Assembly: GCF_025963695.1 (NCBI RefSeq)
Contig: NZ_JAOQAH010000084.1
Span: 54,061 to 118,060 of the forward strand
Reading direction: 5' to 3'
DNA: 64,000 nt
Source of the DNA: Segetibacter sp.
GTDB lineage: Bacteria > Bacteroidota > Bacteroidia > Chitinophagales > Chitinophagaceae
This document shows positions 34,953 to 44,544 of the stretch, piece after piece (position 1 is the first letter of the stretch; every line of letters starts with the position of its first letter). The notes beneath the pieces were generated by a model. That model had not been told where the DNA came from, did not search any database, and saw only the letters and a program-made list of their open reading frames with translations. Position numbers and translations under genes: made by a program.

Positions 34953-35912
34953 ATGTCAAAGCTTGCAATAAATAAGGAGCCGTCGAAATTATTAGTGCTT
35001 GCTGCATTTGCAGCATTATATATTATATGGGGATCAACCTATTTAGGCATCCGGATTAGTATTAAAACAATTCCACCCTTTTTTCTTGTAGCATGCAGGT
35101 TTCTTGTAGCAGGAGCGATTTTATTTGCGTGGTGTTTGTTTAAAGGCGAAAAAGTGCCTTCTTTAAAAGTAATTAGCACAATAAGCGTAGGTGGTTTTTT
35201 AATGTTGTTTATGGGCAACGGAGCAGTGTCGTGGGCTGAGCAATATTTACCAAGTGGAATAGCTGCCATTATAGTAGCAACTGTGCCTCTTTGGTTTGTG
35301 CTGCTCGACAAAGGCCAGTGGAAATTTCATTTTTCTAATAAAATAATTATCCTGGGGTTTCTTGTTGGCTTTTCGGGAGTTCTGTTATTATTTGCCGGAA
35401 AAGGTTCAACTGACTTTTTAGGAGATAAAATGAAGCTGATTAGTTTTTTTGTGCTGCTTGTTGGTACTATTGCCTGGGCAACGGGTTCGTTATATTCGAA
35501 ATATAAGAAAGTAGAAGCATCGGTTACTATGAAGGCAGCGGTTCAAATGTTGGCTGCTGGAGTAATTTCGGTACCAGCCGGCTTAATAGGGGGTGAGCAA
35601 AACCACTTTTCTCTTACCCAAATTTCAGGGAGTTCTTTTGCTGCAATGTTATACCTGATTATTATGGGTTCTTTAATTGGTTACATGTCTTACATATGGT
35701 TATTAAGTGTACGCCCCGCTTCGGTTGTGGGTACGTATGCTTATGTAAATCCTGTTGTTGCTGTTTTTCTGGGGTGGCTGATATTAGACGAGCAAATTAC
35801 CATTCAGCAAATTCTTGCTTTGATAGTAATTCTTGCAGGAGTAATACTTGTGAGTTTTGCGCCGGAGCCTAAGAAAGCAATTATTGTAAGCCGGGCTGAA
35901 ACGGCTGCCTGA
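34953..35912 (+). CDS. EamA/DMT-superfamily transporter
   Basis: An inner-membrane metabolite exporter of 319 residues with ten hydrophobic helices in two EamA repeats (about 15-145 and 165-300). The first repeat begins ALYIIWGSTYLGIRISIKTIPPFF, a pattern typical of YedA-like members. Substrates in this family include amino acids and nucleotides; none can be named. A perfect bidirectional terminator lies 98 bases after its stop, shared with pafA. Confidence 0.9.
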   Translation: MSKLAINKEPSKLLVLAAFAALYIIWGSTYLGIRISIKTIPPFFLVACRFLVAGAILFAWCLFKGEKVPSLKVISTISVGGFLMLFMGNGAVSWAEQYLPSGIAAIIVATVPLWFVLLDKGQWKFHFSNKIIILGFLVGFSGVLLLFAGKGSTDFLGDKMKLISFFVLLVGTIAWATGSLYSKYKKVEASVTMKAAVQMLAAGVISVPAGLIGGEQNHFSLTQISGSSFAAMLYLIIMGSLIGYMSYIWLLSVRPASVVGTYAYVNPVVAVFLGWLILDEQITIQQILALIVILAGVILVSFAPEPKKAIIVSRAETAA

Positions 35913-36010
35913 GTGCGGCAATGGCAATTTAAGATACGAAGGGTTAGGTTACTTCTGTACCAACTGCAGCACTACCTGTTTCGGCTAACCTGCATAAGAA
36001 AACAGACAAA

Positions 36011-36047
36011 AAAAAGTGAAGCCGGATAAACTGCGGCTTCACTTTTT
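36011..36047. terminator. Bidirectional terminator between EamA transporter and pafA
   Basis: AAAAAGTGAAGCCG (36011-36024) and CGGCTTCACTTTTT (36034-36047) pair perfectly over 14 bp with a 9-base loop and A/T runs on both sides. Confidence 0.9.
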
Positions 36048-36077
36048 TATATACAATTTGTAGAATAAAGAAAAAAA

Positions 36078-36100
36078 GTACAAGAGTGCGACGCAAGAGT
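36078..36100 (+). repeat. Dispersed intergenic element, GCGACGC core type
   Basis: GTACAAG, AGT, GCGACGC, AAG, then GAGT; the final base of the 20-mer differs and the tail is lost. It lies in the convergent gap before the pafA stop. Confidence 0.8.
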
Positions 36101-36134
36101 AGTTGCAAAAAGCGGAAAAAGCCTGCTACCAAAA

Positions 36135-37751
36135 CTATTGTATCACCTCTTCTATCACCTGGCCAATATTGCCACTAGGCATTTGTATATGCAGCAAAGC
36201 CGAAAGAGTGGGTGAAATATCGGTCATATAAGTTTCACGATTTGTCTTTCCTTTTTTAATTCCCCAGCCATACCAGAGCAAAGGGATATGAGAGTCGTAG
36301 GGATTCCACGAGCCGTGCGTTGTGCCCTTGTTTCCACCCGAAAAGTATTGAGGTTTGTAAATGAACTGAATGTCGCCACTTAATTTTTGATTGTAGCCAT
36401 TAGCAACCATATTTTTTATGCCAACCGGCAGGGCTATCTTATTTAGTTCTCTAACGTCAAAAGCGTTTACAATAATCGGAAACTCAAGTAAGCGGTCAAT
36501 TATTGCTTCTTTTATCTTTTGTTCGTTTTCAATAACAGCTTTGTTTAAATACACCTGGTAATTGCTTACAGAAGAAACGGCATTTTTAATTTTAAAGCGC
36601 TGTTCAATCATATTATTTAAGGTGGATTGCAAGCCAGTTTCACCCAGCAGGCCCGCTGGTATTTTATTCTCTTTTAATTGATCGGGAACATGTGCTACAG
36701 CGTGATCGGCAGTTATAAAAACAGTGTATTGACCCTTGCCAATTTTACCATCCAGGAAGTTGAGAAATTGAGCCAACTCATTATCGAGGCGGAGGTAGTT
36801 GTCTTCAACCTCGATTGAATTAGGCCCGAAGGTGTGGCCGATATAATCGGGAGAGGAAAAACTGACTGCAAGAAAATCGGTATTTGCAGTTTGTCCAAGA
36901 CGTTCGCCTTCAATGGCAGCTTTTGCCATTTCGAAAGTCAATGTATTTCCTGATGGAGTAGTGCGGAGGGCGTTGTATTTATCCCTGGTAATGTTTGCAG
37001 TTATGTGCGGGAAAGTATTGTCTTCGAGGCTGCCTTCATAAGTTTTATCGTCTGCCGTACTTTGAACGTAAGTATTAATAGGGTAGAGGGTGTTCCAGTT
37101 TTGCTGCAGATACTGGTCGGGCAATTTTTTGTTGTTGAATTGCTTAACCCAATCAGGTAAGTCTTTCATATAGTAGGTACTGGAAATGAAAGCACCGTTT
37201 GCATTGTCGAACCAATAAGCGCCATTAGCTGAATGGCCGGCAGGCAAAATAGCCCCGCGATCTTTTAAAGCAATGCCAATAACTTTTGACCTGAAATTAG
37301 TAGCCAGTCTCAGTTCGTCTGTTACAGTGGTAGTCCACATACTCGATGGCGACATTTCTCCCGCATCAGATGTACTGCCTACAGTTTTAACTGTTGAATC
37401 TTCTGTGCAGTACCAACTTCTGTTGAGGTCTCTTCTATACCAGCTGTTACCAAGAATGCCATGGATAGCAGGCACCGAGCCGGTGTAAACACAAGTATGG
37501 CCGGCGGCAGTTACGGTGGGAGTGTAAGGGATAAAAGTGTTTTCGCAACTAAATCCATCGTTTAATAATCGTTTAAAGCCATTAGGCGAATAGCGGTCAG
37601 CGTACCGGTACAAATAGTCCCACCGCATTTGGTCTATAACAATGCCTACAACTAATTTGGGCCTTGCCAACTTAGCAATACTTGCAGTTTTGTTCTGCGC
37701 ATTTACCCCAACCCAGAGTAATAAAAATGAAACAAAAATGATATTTCTCAT
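36135..37751 (-). CDS. pafA: Alkaline phosphatase PafA
   Basis: A secreted, zinc-dependent phosphomonoesterase that in Bacteroidota is typically made regardless of phosphate supply. The 538 residues have a signal peptide (1-19), the nucleophile Thr81 in PTVTAAGHTCVYTGSVPAIHGI, Asn102 in GNSW and a KDR at about 163-165. These match the Thr, Asn and Lys/Arg catalytic set of the Elizabethkingia enzyme by spacing. Metal ligands D40 (VIDQMRWD), the TADHAVAHVPD and the late GTTHGSW histidine are visible. It is divergent from the aspartate kinase gene. Confidence 0.93.
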   Translation of the reverse strand: MRNIIFVSFLLLWVGVNAQNKTASIAKLARPKLVVGIVIDQMRWDYLYRYADRYSPNGFKRLLNDGFSCENTFIPYTPTVTAAGHTCVYTGSVPAIHGILGNSWYRRDLNRSWYCTEDSTVKTVGSTSDAGEMSPSSMWTTTVTDELRLATNFRSKVIGIALKDRGAILPAGHSANGAYWFDNANGAFISSTYYMKDLPDWVKQFNNKKLPDQYLQQNWNTLYPINTYVQSTADDKTYEGSLEDNTFPHITANITRDKYNALRTTPSGNTLTFEMAKAAIEGERLGQTANTDFLAVSFSSPDYIGHTFGPNSIEVEDNYLRLDNELAQFLNFLDGKIGKGQYTVFITADHAVAHVPDQLKENKIPAGLLGETGLQSTLNNMIEQRFKIKNAVSSVSNYQVYLNKAVIENEQKIKEAIIDRLLEFPIIVNAFDVRELNKIALPVGIKNMVANGYNQKLSGDIQFIYKPQYFSGGNKGTTHGSWNPYDSHIPLLWYGWGIKKGKTNRETYMTDISPTLSALLHIQMPSGNIGQVIEEVIQ

Positions 37752-37864
37752 CTGCTATTCAATTATTTGTGACAAATGTATTTTAAACCTAGTTACAAGA
37801 GTGTTTAATAATGAGGAACTAAACCACAAAAATTTGAGAGATGACAATTGTGCCCTGCTACAAT

Positions 37865-37872
37865 TATATTTG
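37865..37872 (+). promoter_or_regulatory. -7 box of the aspartate kinase gene
   Basis: TATATTTG, 24 bases before the ATG. The nearest TTTG is 28 bases upstream and the nearest TTG 14, so the -33 element is unclear. Confidence 0.5.
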
Positions 37873-37896
37873 CACCACATTTAAAAAAGTGTACTA

Positions 37897-39216
37897 ATGA
37901 AAGTAATGAAGTTTGGTGGAACCAGTGTTGGTAAGGCGGAGAGGATGCACCAGGTGGCGGAGCTGATAACAAGAGATGATGAACCAAAAATTGTGGTATT
38001 AAGTGCCCTTAGCGGAACTACTAACGCTTTGGTTGAGATAAGTAATGGTTTATCTAATCGCGATCGTAATTTTTCAAAACATGCCATAGACAAACTTGAG
38101 CAGCACTATAAACAGTTTATAAGCACATTATTAAAAACTGAAGAAGCGCAACAGAAGGCATTAAAAATGATATCTGAGCACTTCGAATTTTTAAATATCA
38201 TTCTTAAGATTTCTTTTAGTGAGGCTTTGAATAAGGACATTCTTGCACAAGGCGAGTTGATGAGTACAAAATTGTTTTCGGCTTACCTGACAGAAGTAGG
38301 CATAGATCATGAACTGTTACCGGCCCTTGAGTTTATGCAGATTGATGCTTATGAAGAACCGTTGATCGGCAACATTAGAGTAAAGCTTACCCAACAAATA
38401 AAGCACCACCAGGATAAGAAGATATTTGTTACGCAAGGTTATATCTGCCGCAACAGCAAGGGTGAAGTAGATAACCTGAAGCGCGGTGGAAGTGACTATA
38501 GTGCGTCATTAATTGCTGCTGCCGTTAATGCGGAGGTATGCGAGATATGGACAGATATTGATGGTATGCATAACAACGATCCGCGCATGGTTGACAAAAC
38601 CGTAGCAGTGGAGCAAATGAGTTTTGATGAAGCGGCAGAGCTGGCTTATTTCGGAGCTAAGATTTTGCACCCGGCTTCTATTTGGCCTGCCCAACATTAT
38701 AATATTCCTGTTAAGCTGCTTAACACGATGGAGCCATCTGCAAAAGGTACACTGATTGTAGAAGATGCAGGTAGCGTGGGGGTAAAAGCTGTAGCTGCCA
38801 AAGATGGAATTGTAGCCATCAAGATTAAGAGTAGCCGCATGTTGCTGGCCTATGGCTTTTTGCGGAAGGTTTTTGAAGTTTTTGAAAAGTATCGGACTTC
38901 CATTGACATGATTACTACCTCAGAGGTGGCTGTTTCACTTACAATTGACAACAAAGAAAACCTTGCCGACATTATACAGGAGCTTGAAGCGTTTGGAACA
39001 GTTGAAGTAGACGAAAATCAGACTATTGTGTCCGTAGTCGGAAATCAAATTGTACAAACCCCACAAGTAATGATGCGGTTGTTTGATGCTATCGACAACA
39101 TTCCTGTTAGGATGGTAAGTTATGGCGGTAGCAAGCACAATGTTTCTTTGCTAATTCCTGCAGAGTATAAAACAAAAACTTTACAGGCATTAAATAAAGG
39201 GTTGTTTAATCTATAA
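37897..39216 (+). CDS. lysC: Aspartate kinase
   Basis: The first enzyme of the lysine/threonine/methionine pathway; it phosphorylates aspartate. The 439 residues have the kinase N-terminus VMKFGGTSVGKAERM, the LKRGGSDYSASLIAAAVNA and EIWTDIDGMHNNDPR segments, and two C-terminal ACT domains (about 300-439) for feedback control, with IKSSRMLLAYGFLRKVFEVF at the start. It is monofunctional, with no homoserine dehydrogenase domain. It has its own promoter. Which end-product inhibits it is unknown. Confidence 0.94.
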   Translation: MKVMKFGGTSVGKAERMHQVAELITRDDEPKIVVLSALSGTTNALVEISNGLSNRDRNFSKHAIDKLEQHYKQFISTLLKTEEAQQKALKMISEHFEFLNIILKISFSEALNKDILAQGELMSTKLFSAYLTEVGIDHELLPALEFMQIDAYEEPLIGNIRVKLTQQIKHHQDKKIFVTQGYICRNSKGEVDNLKRGGSDYSASLIAAAVNAEVCEIWTDIDGMHNNDPRMVDKTVAVEQMSFDEAAELAYFGAKILHPASIWPAQHYNIPVKLLNTMEPSAKGTLIVEDAGSVGVKAVAAKDGIVAIKIKSSRMLLAYGFLRKVFEVFEKYRTSIDMITTSEVAVSLTIDNKENLADIIQELEAFGTVEVDENQTIVSVVGNQIVQTPQVMMRLFDAIDNIPVRMVSYGGSKHNVSLLIPAEYKTKTLQALNKGLFNL

Positions 39217-39261
39217 ATTTTTAAGGCAGCAAAATTAATATTAACGGGTAAGTGAAGTGTT

Positions 39262-39440
39262 GTAAATGGTCGGCACACTTTTACGGTGCTGGTAGATGGC
39301 GTTGAAGCAGGCCAGATAAAAATTGACGACACAGAAGACTTTACGCTGGAAGTGGCGTTCGTACCTTCAAATGCAAAGTGAACGGGATGACAAGTGAGGA
39401 AGAAACTGTTACGCTAAATAATGTTGAGCATACCCACATA
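39262..39440 (+). pseudogene. Possible frameshifted remnant of a small beta-rich protein
   Basis: One frame encodes HTFTVLVDGVEAGQIKIDD-type beta-rich sequence and stops at 39379-39381. A second frame from ATG 39387 continues MTSEEETVTLNNVEHTHIV to a stop at 39444-39446. The two pieces read like one interrupted protein with no start codon. I recognise no family. A chance match is possible. Confidence 0.25.
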
Positions 39441-39769
39441 GTGTAAGTACGGCTTTAAATTTATTAGCCCCTTGTACTTTTTAATGCTCGCCGGTTGGTT
39501 GCTTCCATCTTACTTCCGCCTGAAAAAAGCGCCTATTCCGCATTACAAGTACTTTAATACTTGTACCAATACTTACTGTCGTGCTCTATTAACCCGTCTC
39601 CATTACCGTTTTGCGGAGAAAGTGCCTTATAATAGGACAGGACAAGAGCAATCCTTTTAGGTAAAGAAAGAATGCACTGTTTGTGCAAATGTGGCCACAT
39701 TGTTTTGGGTAAGGGGTGTTGTAACATAACAGTGGAGACATTTTCTATAAATGTACCTGGTAAATTAAG

Positions 39770-39816
39770 CAATAAAAAAGGGATGCTTTTGACAGCATCC
39801 CTTTTTATTGTTTTTT
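39770..39816. terminator. Terminator of the ice-binding protein gene
   Basis: An arm starting CAATAAAAAAGGGATGCT (39770-39787) pairs with AGCATCCCTTTTTATTG (39794-39810) with one bulged A, followed by TTTTTT. The flanking runs make it bidirectional. Confidence 0.85.
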
Positions 39817-39876
39817 AGCTTCTTACGTTCAGTTGAATTTTTGCTTCACCTGCTTTTTGCCTTAGTAAATCTTGTA

Positions 39877-41763
39877 TTAAAAAACCATTACTTTTCCGGC
39901 GTACATTTTTACTCCATTATTTAATATCTGAAGTAAGTATGTGCCCGTTTGCGCAGGCTTCTCTATTTTATAAAGACTTACTTCTTTAGTCAGTACTATT
40001 TTTTGAGAAGAAACTTTTCTACCTTCTATGCTATAAAGTTCGAGAGAGCCCTTACCTGCTGTTGAAGCTGCAGTTTGAACATAAATGTAGCCCGCCTGAA
40101 CATTAATAACAGGTTTTTGACTTTTATTCATATTTCGCTTTACCTGGATAGTAGCAGAGTAGCTTTTTCGTCCATCGTTATCGGTTTGTGAAATACGATA
40201 GTAATTAAGTATAAAAGGGTGTAGGTCGGTGAAGGAATAATTGGCTTGTGTCTTTCCGGTTTCCGCATCAATGGTAGCCAATGTTTCAAACTGTTTACCA
40301 TCCCTGCTTTTTTCAATTTTGAAGAAGCCATTATTTACTTCATTTGTGATTCCCCACTCAAGCAAAACATTTTCCTGTACATTATTACCGCGGAAGTGCA
40401 TCCAGGTAAGAGGCATCAGGGTGCCACAGGTACCAGCCGGAACGGTGACCGTAACTGCAGCGGTGCTTAAAGCGCCATTGGTGGTAAGTGCTCTTCCGTC
40501 TATGATAACCCCGGTTTTTAAATCAATAGCTGCATTGTTGGCGATGAACGTTCCTTTCATTTCTGAATTGTCGCTTATACTAATTGCTCCGTCTACTTTC
40601 CAGAACACATTTTTTGCCTGGGTGCCATTTGTTAGTATAACCTTCGCATTTGTACTTGTGCCTAAAGCTCCTGTTATCTTAATAACGAATACTGCGTCGG
40701 GGTTACCTTGTCCATTCAAGTAAAGTGTGTCTGTAAAAGATGTTGCAGATTTCATGACATAGGTATGTGGCGTAAGAACCAGGTTATGTCCAAATTGTGC
40801 GGGATATAATAATTCAATATCATCAGTTAAGGTATTGAGATATGAATAGACATTTAGTAAATCTGCTGCACAGGCCGATGTAGACCCATCAGGAATAGGA
40901 TGTATTTGACCCTTAACCAATAATGGATCAAAACCCGTTGTTAAGCCAACGTTCGATCCAATATCTCCTGTTGCATGCGACACACCAGCGTTTGCTACCG
41001 AACCATTACCTGAAAAAATTGCGTAACAGGCGGTAGTAGCAAGGTTTGGTGCTGCCGGCCCTTTAAGTAGGGCGCTGCCGCAACCAACGGGGGTATAAGC
41101 CATCGTACCGGTAATGTTAACTGCACCGGTAGTAGAAAGTGCTCTTCCTTCAAGAGTATCACGTGTGCTCATGTTGATTGCTGCATTATTTACAATCAAG
41201 TTTCCTTTGAATGAAGTGCCTGCGGCCATGCCTACCATGCCTTCTACTTTCCAATATACATTGCAAGCCATTGCTCCATTTATCAATTTTACTTTTGATT
41301 CTGCCTGTGTTGAAAAGGCAGCACCGATTTTGAAGATAAACACTGCATTAGAATTTCCCCGCGCATCCAGAATAAGATTTCCGGCCAGCGTAGTCAACCC
41401 GTTAATAGCATAAACCCCGGCAATAAGCGTATCGCCATTACCTAGCAAAGGCGCATGGCTGAATGTGTGGGGAGTGCCGTTAATTTCGTTATAAGCGAAC
41501 AATAAATCTTGTGCGGCCTGTGAGGTGGCGCCATTATTATTGTGCATCACCCCATTTACATTACCAAAACCAGTTGTGGAGCCGCTGTTGCTACCTACAT
41601 TGCCGGTAAGGTGAGAAATTCCTGTATTGCCTACTGCGCCCACTGTAGTAAACAATACAAAATTAGCTGCGGTGCCTAAATTGGGTCCCTGGGCAAAATT
41701 TATAGTTGGAATAGATAATAAAGTAGCCGCGGCTACTGCAAAGTGTAGAAATTTAATTTTCAT
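39877..41763 (-). CDS. Double DUF3494 ice-binding protein with T9SS sorting tail
   Basis: The mature protein carries two consecutive DUF3494 (ice-binding-like) domains, about residues 28-230 and 240-455. Each starts with an L.TA..F..F...G.V.N.G.S.. pattern and includes VFIFKI or VFVIKI followed by K-V-x-L-x-N-G. After them come a beta module (about 460-545, PLTWMHFRGNNVQENVLLEW) and a T9SS type A tail (about 555-628, PVINVQAGYIYV, GTYLLQI, ending KVMVF). The signal peptide is residues 1-25 (ATG 41763, MKIKFLHF; an ATG two codons upstream is also possible). By family the domains bind ice or other surfaces; the protein should be secreted and surface-attached through the T9SS. Confidence 0.9.
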   Translation of the reverse strand: MKIKFLHFAVAAATLLSIPTINFAQGPNLGTAANFVLFTTVGAVGNTGISHLTGNVGSNSGSTTGFGNVNGVMHNNNGATSQAAQDLLFAYNEINGTPHTFSHAPLLGNGDTLIAGVYAINGLTTLAGNLILDARGNSNAVFIFKIGAAFSTQAESKVKLINGAMACNVYWKVEGMVGMAAGTSFKGNLIVNNAAINMSTRDTLEGRALSTTGAVNITGTMAYTPVGCGSALLKGPAAPNLATTACYAIFSGNGSVANAGVSHATGDIGSNVGLTTGFDPLLVKGQIHPIPDGSTSACAADLLNVYSYLNTLTDDIELLYPAQFGHNLVLTPHTYVMKSATSFTDTLYLNGQGNPDAVFVIKITGALGTSTNAKVILTNGTQAKNVFWKVDGAISISDNSEMKGTFIANNAAIDLKTGVIIDGRALTTNGALSTAAVTVTVPAGTCGTLMPLTWMHFRGNNVQENVLLEWGITNEVNNGFFKIEKSRDGKQFETLATIDAETGKTQANYSFTDLHPFILNYYRISQTDNDGRKSYSATIQVKRNMNKSQKPVINVQAGYIYVQTAASTAGKGSLELYSIEGRKVSSQKIVLTKEVSLYKIEKPAQTGTYLLQILNNGVKMYAGKVMVF

Positions 41764-42363
41764 TAACATTGGATGAAGCGTGAATACATTTTCACACAAC
41801 AAAGAACGTTTTACTTGACGTTATAATTGTTACACCTTAACTGTATTAGGTTGTAACATTCACACATTTACAGTTTGATGATACCTTTTTTTCAATTATT
41901 GGTGCTGCTGTGCTGTTATGTCTTCAAATACACTTTTTAATTCTAATGGGTTCTTGATTTTTGGTACCAGCTCTAGTAATCCGGTTCATCATTGTTGCGT
42001 CGCATTCCGTTTATCGGCAGCAATTCTATGAGGCCCTCATGCTTTGCTGCGTTTCGTTGCAGGTGTGTCACACCATCAAGACTACCATGAGGGGCCATTT
42101 TCCTGATACAGATGTAAATGTTGCGCAGCAATATTTAGCGGGTAGAAGTTTGAAGACTGTTTTGTTTTTAACGTCACCGTTTGGCACGTCTGGTGCTTCA
42201 ATACAGGTTTCATTCTGCACCAACCGTTCCTATAGAACCTCAACACAACAACCTTTTTCTTTGCACTGCCTGGCAGATGTGCCGGGGTCATTGAAGGAAG
42301 TAGGTATCCTCACGGTAGCAGTCACGGTGAGGCACGTCCGGGGTGAAAGGATCTTTCGGTTGA
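41764..42363. other. Gap of 600 bases with several short inverted repeats
   Basis: It holds a near-perfect inverted repeat upstream of the ice-binding gene (TGTTACACCT at 41828, AGGTTGTAACA ending 41858), a dispersed element at 41987, inverted arms GGCCCTCATG (42032) and CATGAGGGGCC (42086), the odd palindrome GGTGTGTCACACC (42062-42074) and CCTCAC/GTGAGG (42308-42332). No convincing gene is present; long frames across it overlap the methyltransferase gene antisense. Confidence 0.45.
41987..42008 (-). repeat. Dispersed intergenic element, GCGACGC core type, GTACAAG half lost
   Basis: The minus strand reads AATGCGACGCAACAATGATG: core, CAAC and the long-form tail are intact, while the GTACAAG block is replaced. 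Confidence 0.7.
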
Positions 42364-43056
42364 TTATGCCTTTAAAACCAACTTTGCCAGGTATTGATCA
42401 AATTCATCCTGAAAAATTATCTCTGTTTTCCATCCCTCTTCTTCGGCGGTCTTTGTCAACATCTTTTGGTCGATGTACAGCCAGGTAAACCATTCCGTTT
42501 TTTGTTTTTTGTATTCGTAACGATACCTGATCTCTCCATAGTAGTGGTCCATCTCGGGTATATCGTGATCATACAAATAGGCCACATCTGACGAATCGAA
42601 AATTAACTGACCCAACGGATCAATGAGTTTTTTAGCATGTTGTAGAAAAGACTTTAATCCGGCAATATTTCCTGTTAACCCGATGCCGTTCATCAGCAGC
42701 AATAAGGTATCAAACCGTTCTCCATCAAATGAAAAAATGTCTGTACAATTAATTTTTTTAACTCCGCGTAACCTCAATACCTCTGCGGCTTTTTCTGATA
42801 TTTCAAGTGCGGTTACGTCAAAGCCTTTATCTTGTAATTCCAGGGCATGACTACCTGCACCTGCACCTATGTCTAAAATTTTACCGGTGCAATTTTGTAG
42901 GGCTATTAGTTCAAGGTCAGGCATGTCTGCCACATTACGGAAATAAGTAGCGATAGGCATTTCTTCCTTTTTCCCATATTTGTTATGGATCCAAAGCTTG
43001 TTGTAAGGTTGCCTGGTATAGAAGTCTGATATAGCTTTTCCCAAAACATCCATCAT
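42364..43056 (-). CDS. Class I SAM-dependent methyltransferase
   Basis: The 230 residues (ATG 43056; the GTG 24 bases upstream is less likely) include motif I ILDIGAGAGSHALELQ, the acidic strand VTALEIS, and motif IV-like FDTLLLLMNGIGLTGN. No target-recognition domain is seen, so the substrate may be a small molecule or a protein; this cannot be resolved. The gene stands alone and is bracketed by inverted dispersed elements at 41987 and 43095. Confidence 0.87.
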   Translation of the reverse strand: MMDVLGKAISDFYTRQPYNKLWIHNKYGKKEEMPIATYFRNVADMPDLELIALQNCTGKILDIGAGAGSHALELQDKGFDVTALEISEKAAEVLRLRGVKKINCTDIFSFDGERFDTLLLLMNGIGLTGNIAGLKSFLQHAKKLIDPLGQLIFDSSDVAYLYDHDIPEMDHYYGEIRYRYEYKKQKTEWFTWLYIDQKMLTKTAEEEGWKTEIIFQDEFDQYLAKLVLKA

Positions 43057-43094
43057 AATTGAGATTTGTTTTCCGCCCACACACCAACACTAAT

Positions 43095-43114
43095 GTACAA
43101 GTGTGCGACGCAAG
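43095..43114 (+). repeat. Dispersed intergenic element, GCGACGC core type
   Basis: GTACAAG, TGT, GCGACGC, AAG: only the last base of the 20-mer differs. The tail is not conserved. It lies between the methyltransferase start and the queA terminator. Confidence 0.8.
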
Positions 43115-43165
43115 AATTTCTAATAGTTATTCAAATGCGGGCTACATAAAAAATATTATAATTAA

Positions 43166-43192
43166 AAGGAGCTCCATTACATGAAGCTCCTT
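43166..43192 (-). terminator. Terminator after queA
   Basis: AAGGAGCT and AGCTCCTT form an 8-bp perfect stem with an 11-base loop. On the minus strand it is followed by TTAATTATAATA. It begins 18 bases after the queA stop. Confidence 0.65.
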
Positions 43193-43209
43193 AAAAATTT
43201 ATTTATTAT

Positions 43210-44259
43210 TTATAATACCAGCATTGCGTCGCCATAACTAAAGAAGCGGTATTTGTCTTTAATTGCCTTTTTGTATGCTTCCATTGCAAGCTCATAACCA
43301 GCAAATGCGCACGTCATGATAAGAAGGCTTGACTTAGGTAAATTGAAATTGGTGACAAGGCAGTCGGCGACATTAAAATCGTGTGGGGGGTGTATAAAAG
43401 TACTTGTCCACCCTTCGCTTGGTTTCAGCAGTTTCTTCGCAGTAAAGCTTGTCTCCATGGCGCGCATTGTGGTGGTGCCTATAGAACAAATACGGTGGTT
43501 GGTTTCTTTGGCTTTGTTTACAATTTTACATGCAGCTTCATCTACATTGTAATATTCGGCATCCATTTTATGCTTGCTTAAATCTTCAACTTCTATGGGG
43601 CGAAAAGTGCCGAGGCCGGTATGCAAAGTGACCTCTGCAAAACGTATCCCTTTAATTTCGCAACGCTTGATTAGTTCTCTGCTAAAATGCAAGCCGGCCG
43701 TTGGAGCAGCCACCGCGCCCTCATGCTTGGCGTAAACTGTCTGGTATCTTTCGCGGTCTTCTTCGTCTGGTTTACGCTTAATGTATTTTGGTAAGGGGGT
43801 TTCTCCCAATGCCTCTAATTGTACTTTAAAGTCTTCTTCTGCTCCTTCCCATTGAAACTTAATTGTACGGCCGCGGCTGGTGGTATTGTCAATTACTTCA
43901 GCTATCAGCTCGTCGGAGTCTCCAAAATATAGCTTATTTCCAACGCGAATTTTCCTTGCCGGTTCCACTATCACATCCCATAAGCGGTTTGTTTTACTTA
44001 ATTCCCGCAGCAGGAACACTTCAATTTTTGCCCCCGTTTTTTCCTTGCGGCCATACATACGGGCAGGAAAGACTTTTGTATTGTTTACAACAAATACGTC
44101 TTTGTCGTCAAAATATTCAAGTATGTCGCGAAAGTATTTGTCTTCAATCTGGCCTGTCTTTCGATGGACGACCATCATACGGCTGTCTTCTCTTTTTTTT
44201 GCAGGTTGTTGGGCAATAAGATTTAGAGGGAGGTCAAATACAAACTGAGATAATTTCAT
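43210..44259 (-). CDS. queA: S-adenosylmethionine:tRNA ribosyltransferase-isomerase QueA
   Basis: It transfers and isomerises the ribosyl group of SAM onto preQ1-modified tRNA to make epoxyqueuosine. The 349 residues have the family sequences [17 protein letters not shown] at the start, [34 protein letters not shown] and [15 protein letters not shown]. Full length, with no obvious lost motif. No other queuosine gene is adjacent. Confidence 0.95.
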   Translation of the reverse strand: MKLSQFVFDLPLNLIAQQPAKKREDSRMMVVHRKTGQIEDKYFRDILEYFDDKDVFVVNNTKVFPARMYGRKEKTGAKIEVFLLRELSKTNRLWDVIVEPARKIRVGNKLYFGDSDELIAEVIDNTTSRGRTIKFQWEGAEEDFKVQLEALGETPLPKYIKRKPDEEDRERYQTVYAKHEGAVAAPTAGLHFSRELIKRCEIKGIRFAEVTLHTGLGTFRPIEVEDLSKHKMDAEYYNVDEAACKIVNKAKETNHRICSIGTTTMRAMETSFTAKKLLKPSEGWTSTFIHPPHDFNVADCLVTNFNLPKSSLLIMTCAFAGYELAMEAYKKAIKDKYRFFSYGDAMLVL

Positions 44260-44544
44260 TTGCTATTGATTCATTGTTTTCATAGTTCGTACAGTGGCCC
44301 TGTTGGAGGCAAGGGCGTTGGAACAGCATGATTTGAAAGTTGGCTAAGGTAAGATAAAAGCTTTTTATTATTTAAATTTTACTTTCGCGTAAACCTTTTG
44401 CGGCTGGTGTAAATTCTTTAAAAGTCTGCGTTTTAACCATTTATAAAACGAATAATTTTCCTGCGAATAATTTTCTATTTCTGGTACTTGTTAAATATAT
44501 TTTCGGTATTTATTTGATAACTTACAGGTTCTATTAAGACTTTG

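Larger units (their letters stand above)
39217..39876. other. Gap of 660 bases with a possible gene remnant and a terminator
   Basis: The first half holds a candidate degraded small gene (39262-39440). The second half has no coding signal until the terminator at 39770-39816. Confidence 0.4.

Noticed and set aside
41961..42488. 175-codon plus-strand frame upstream of and antisense to the methyltransferase 3' end
   Set aside because: It overlaps a confident gene on the other strand, is rich in Ser/Thr/Arg without domains, and covers the palindrome cluster.
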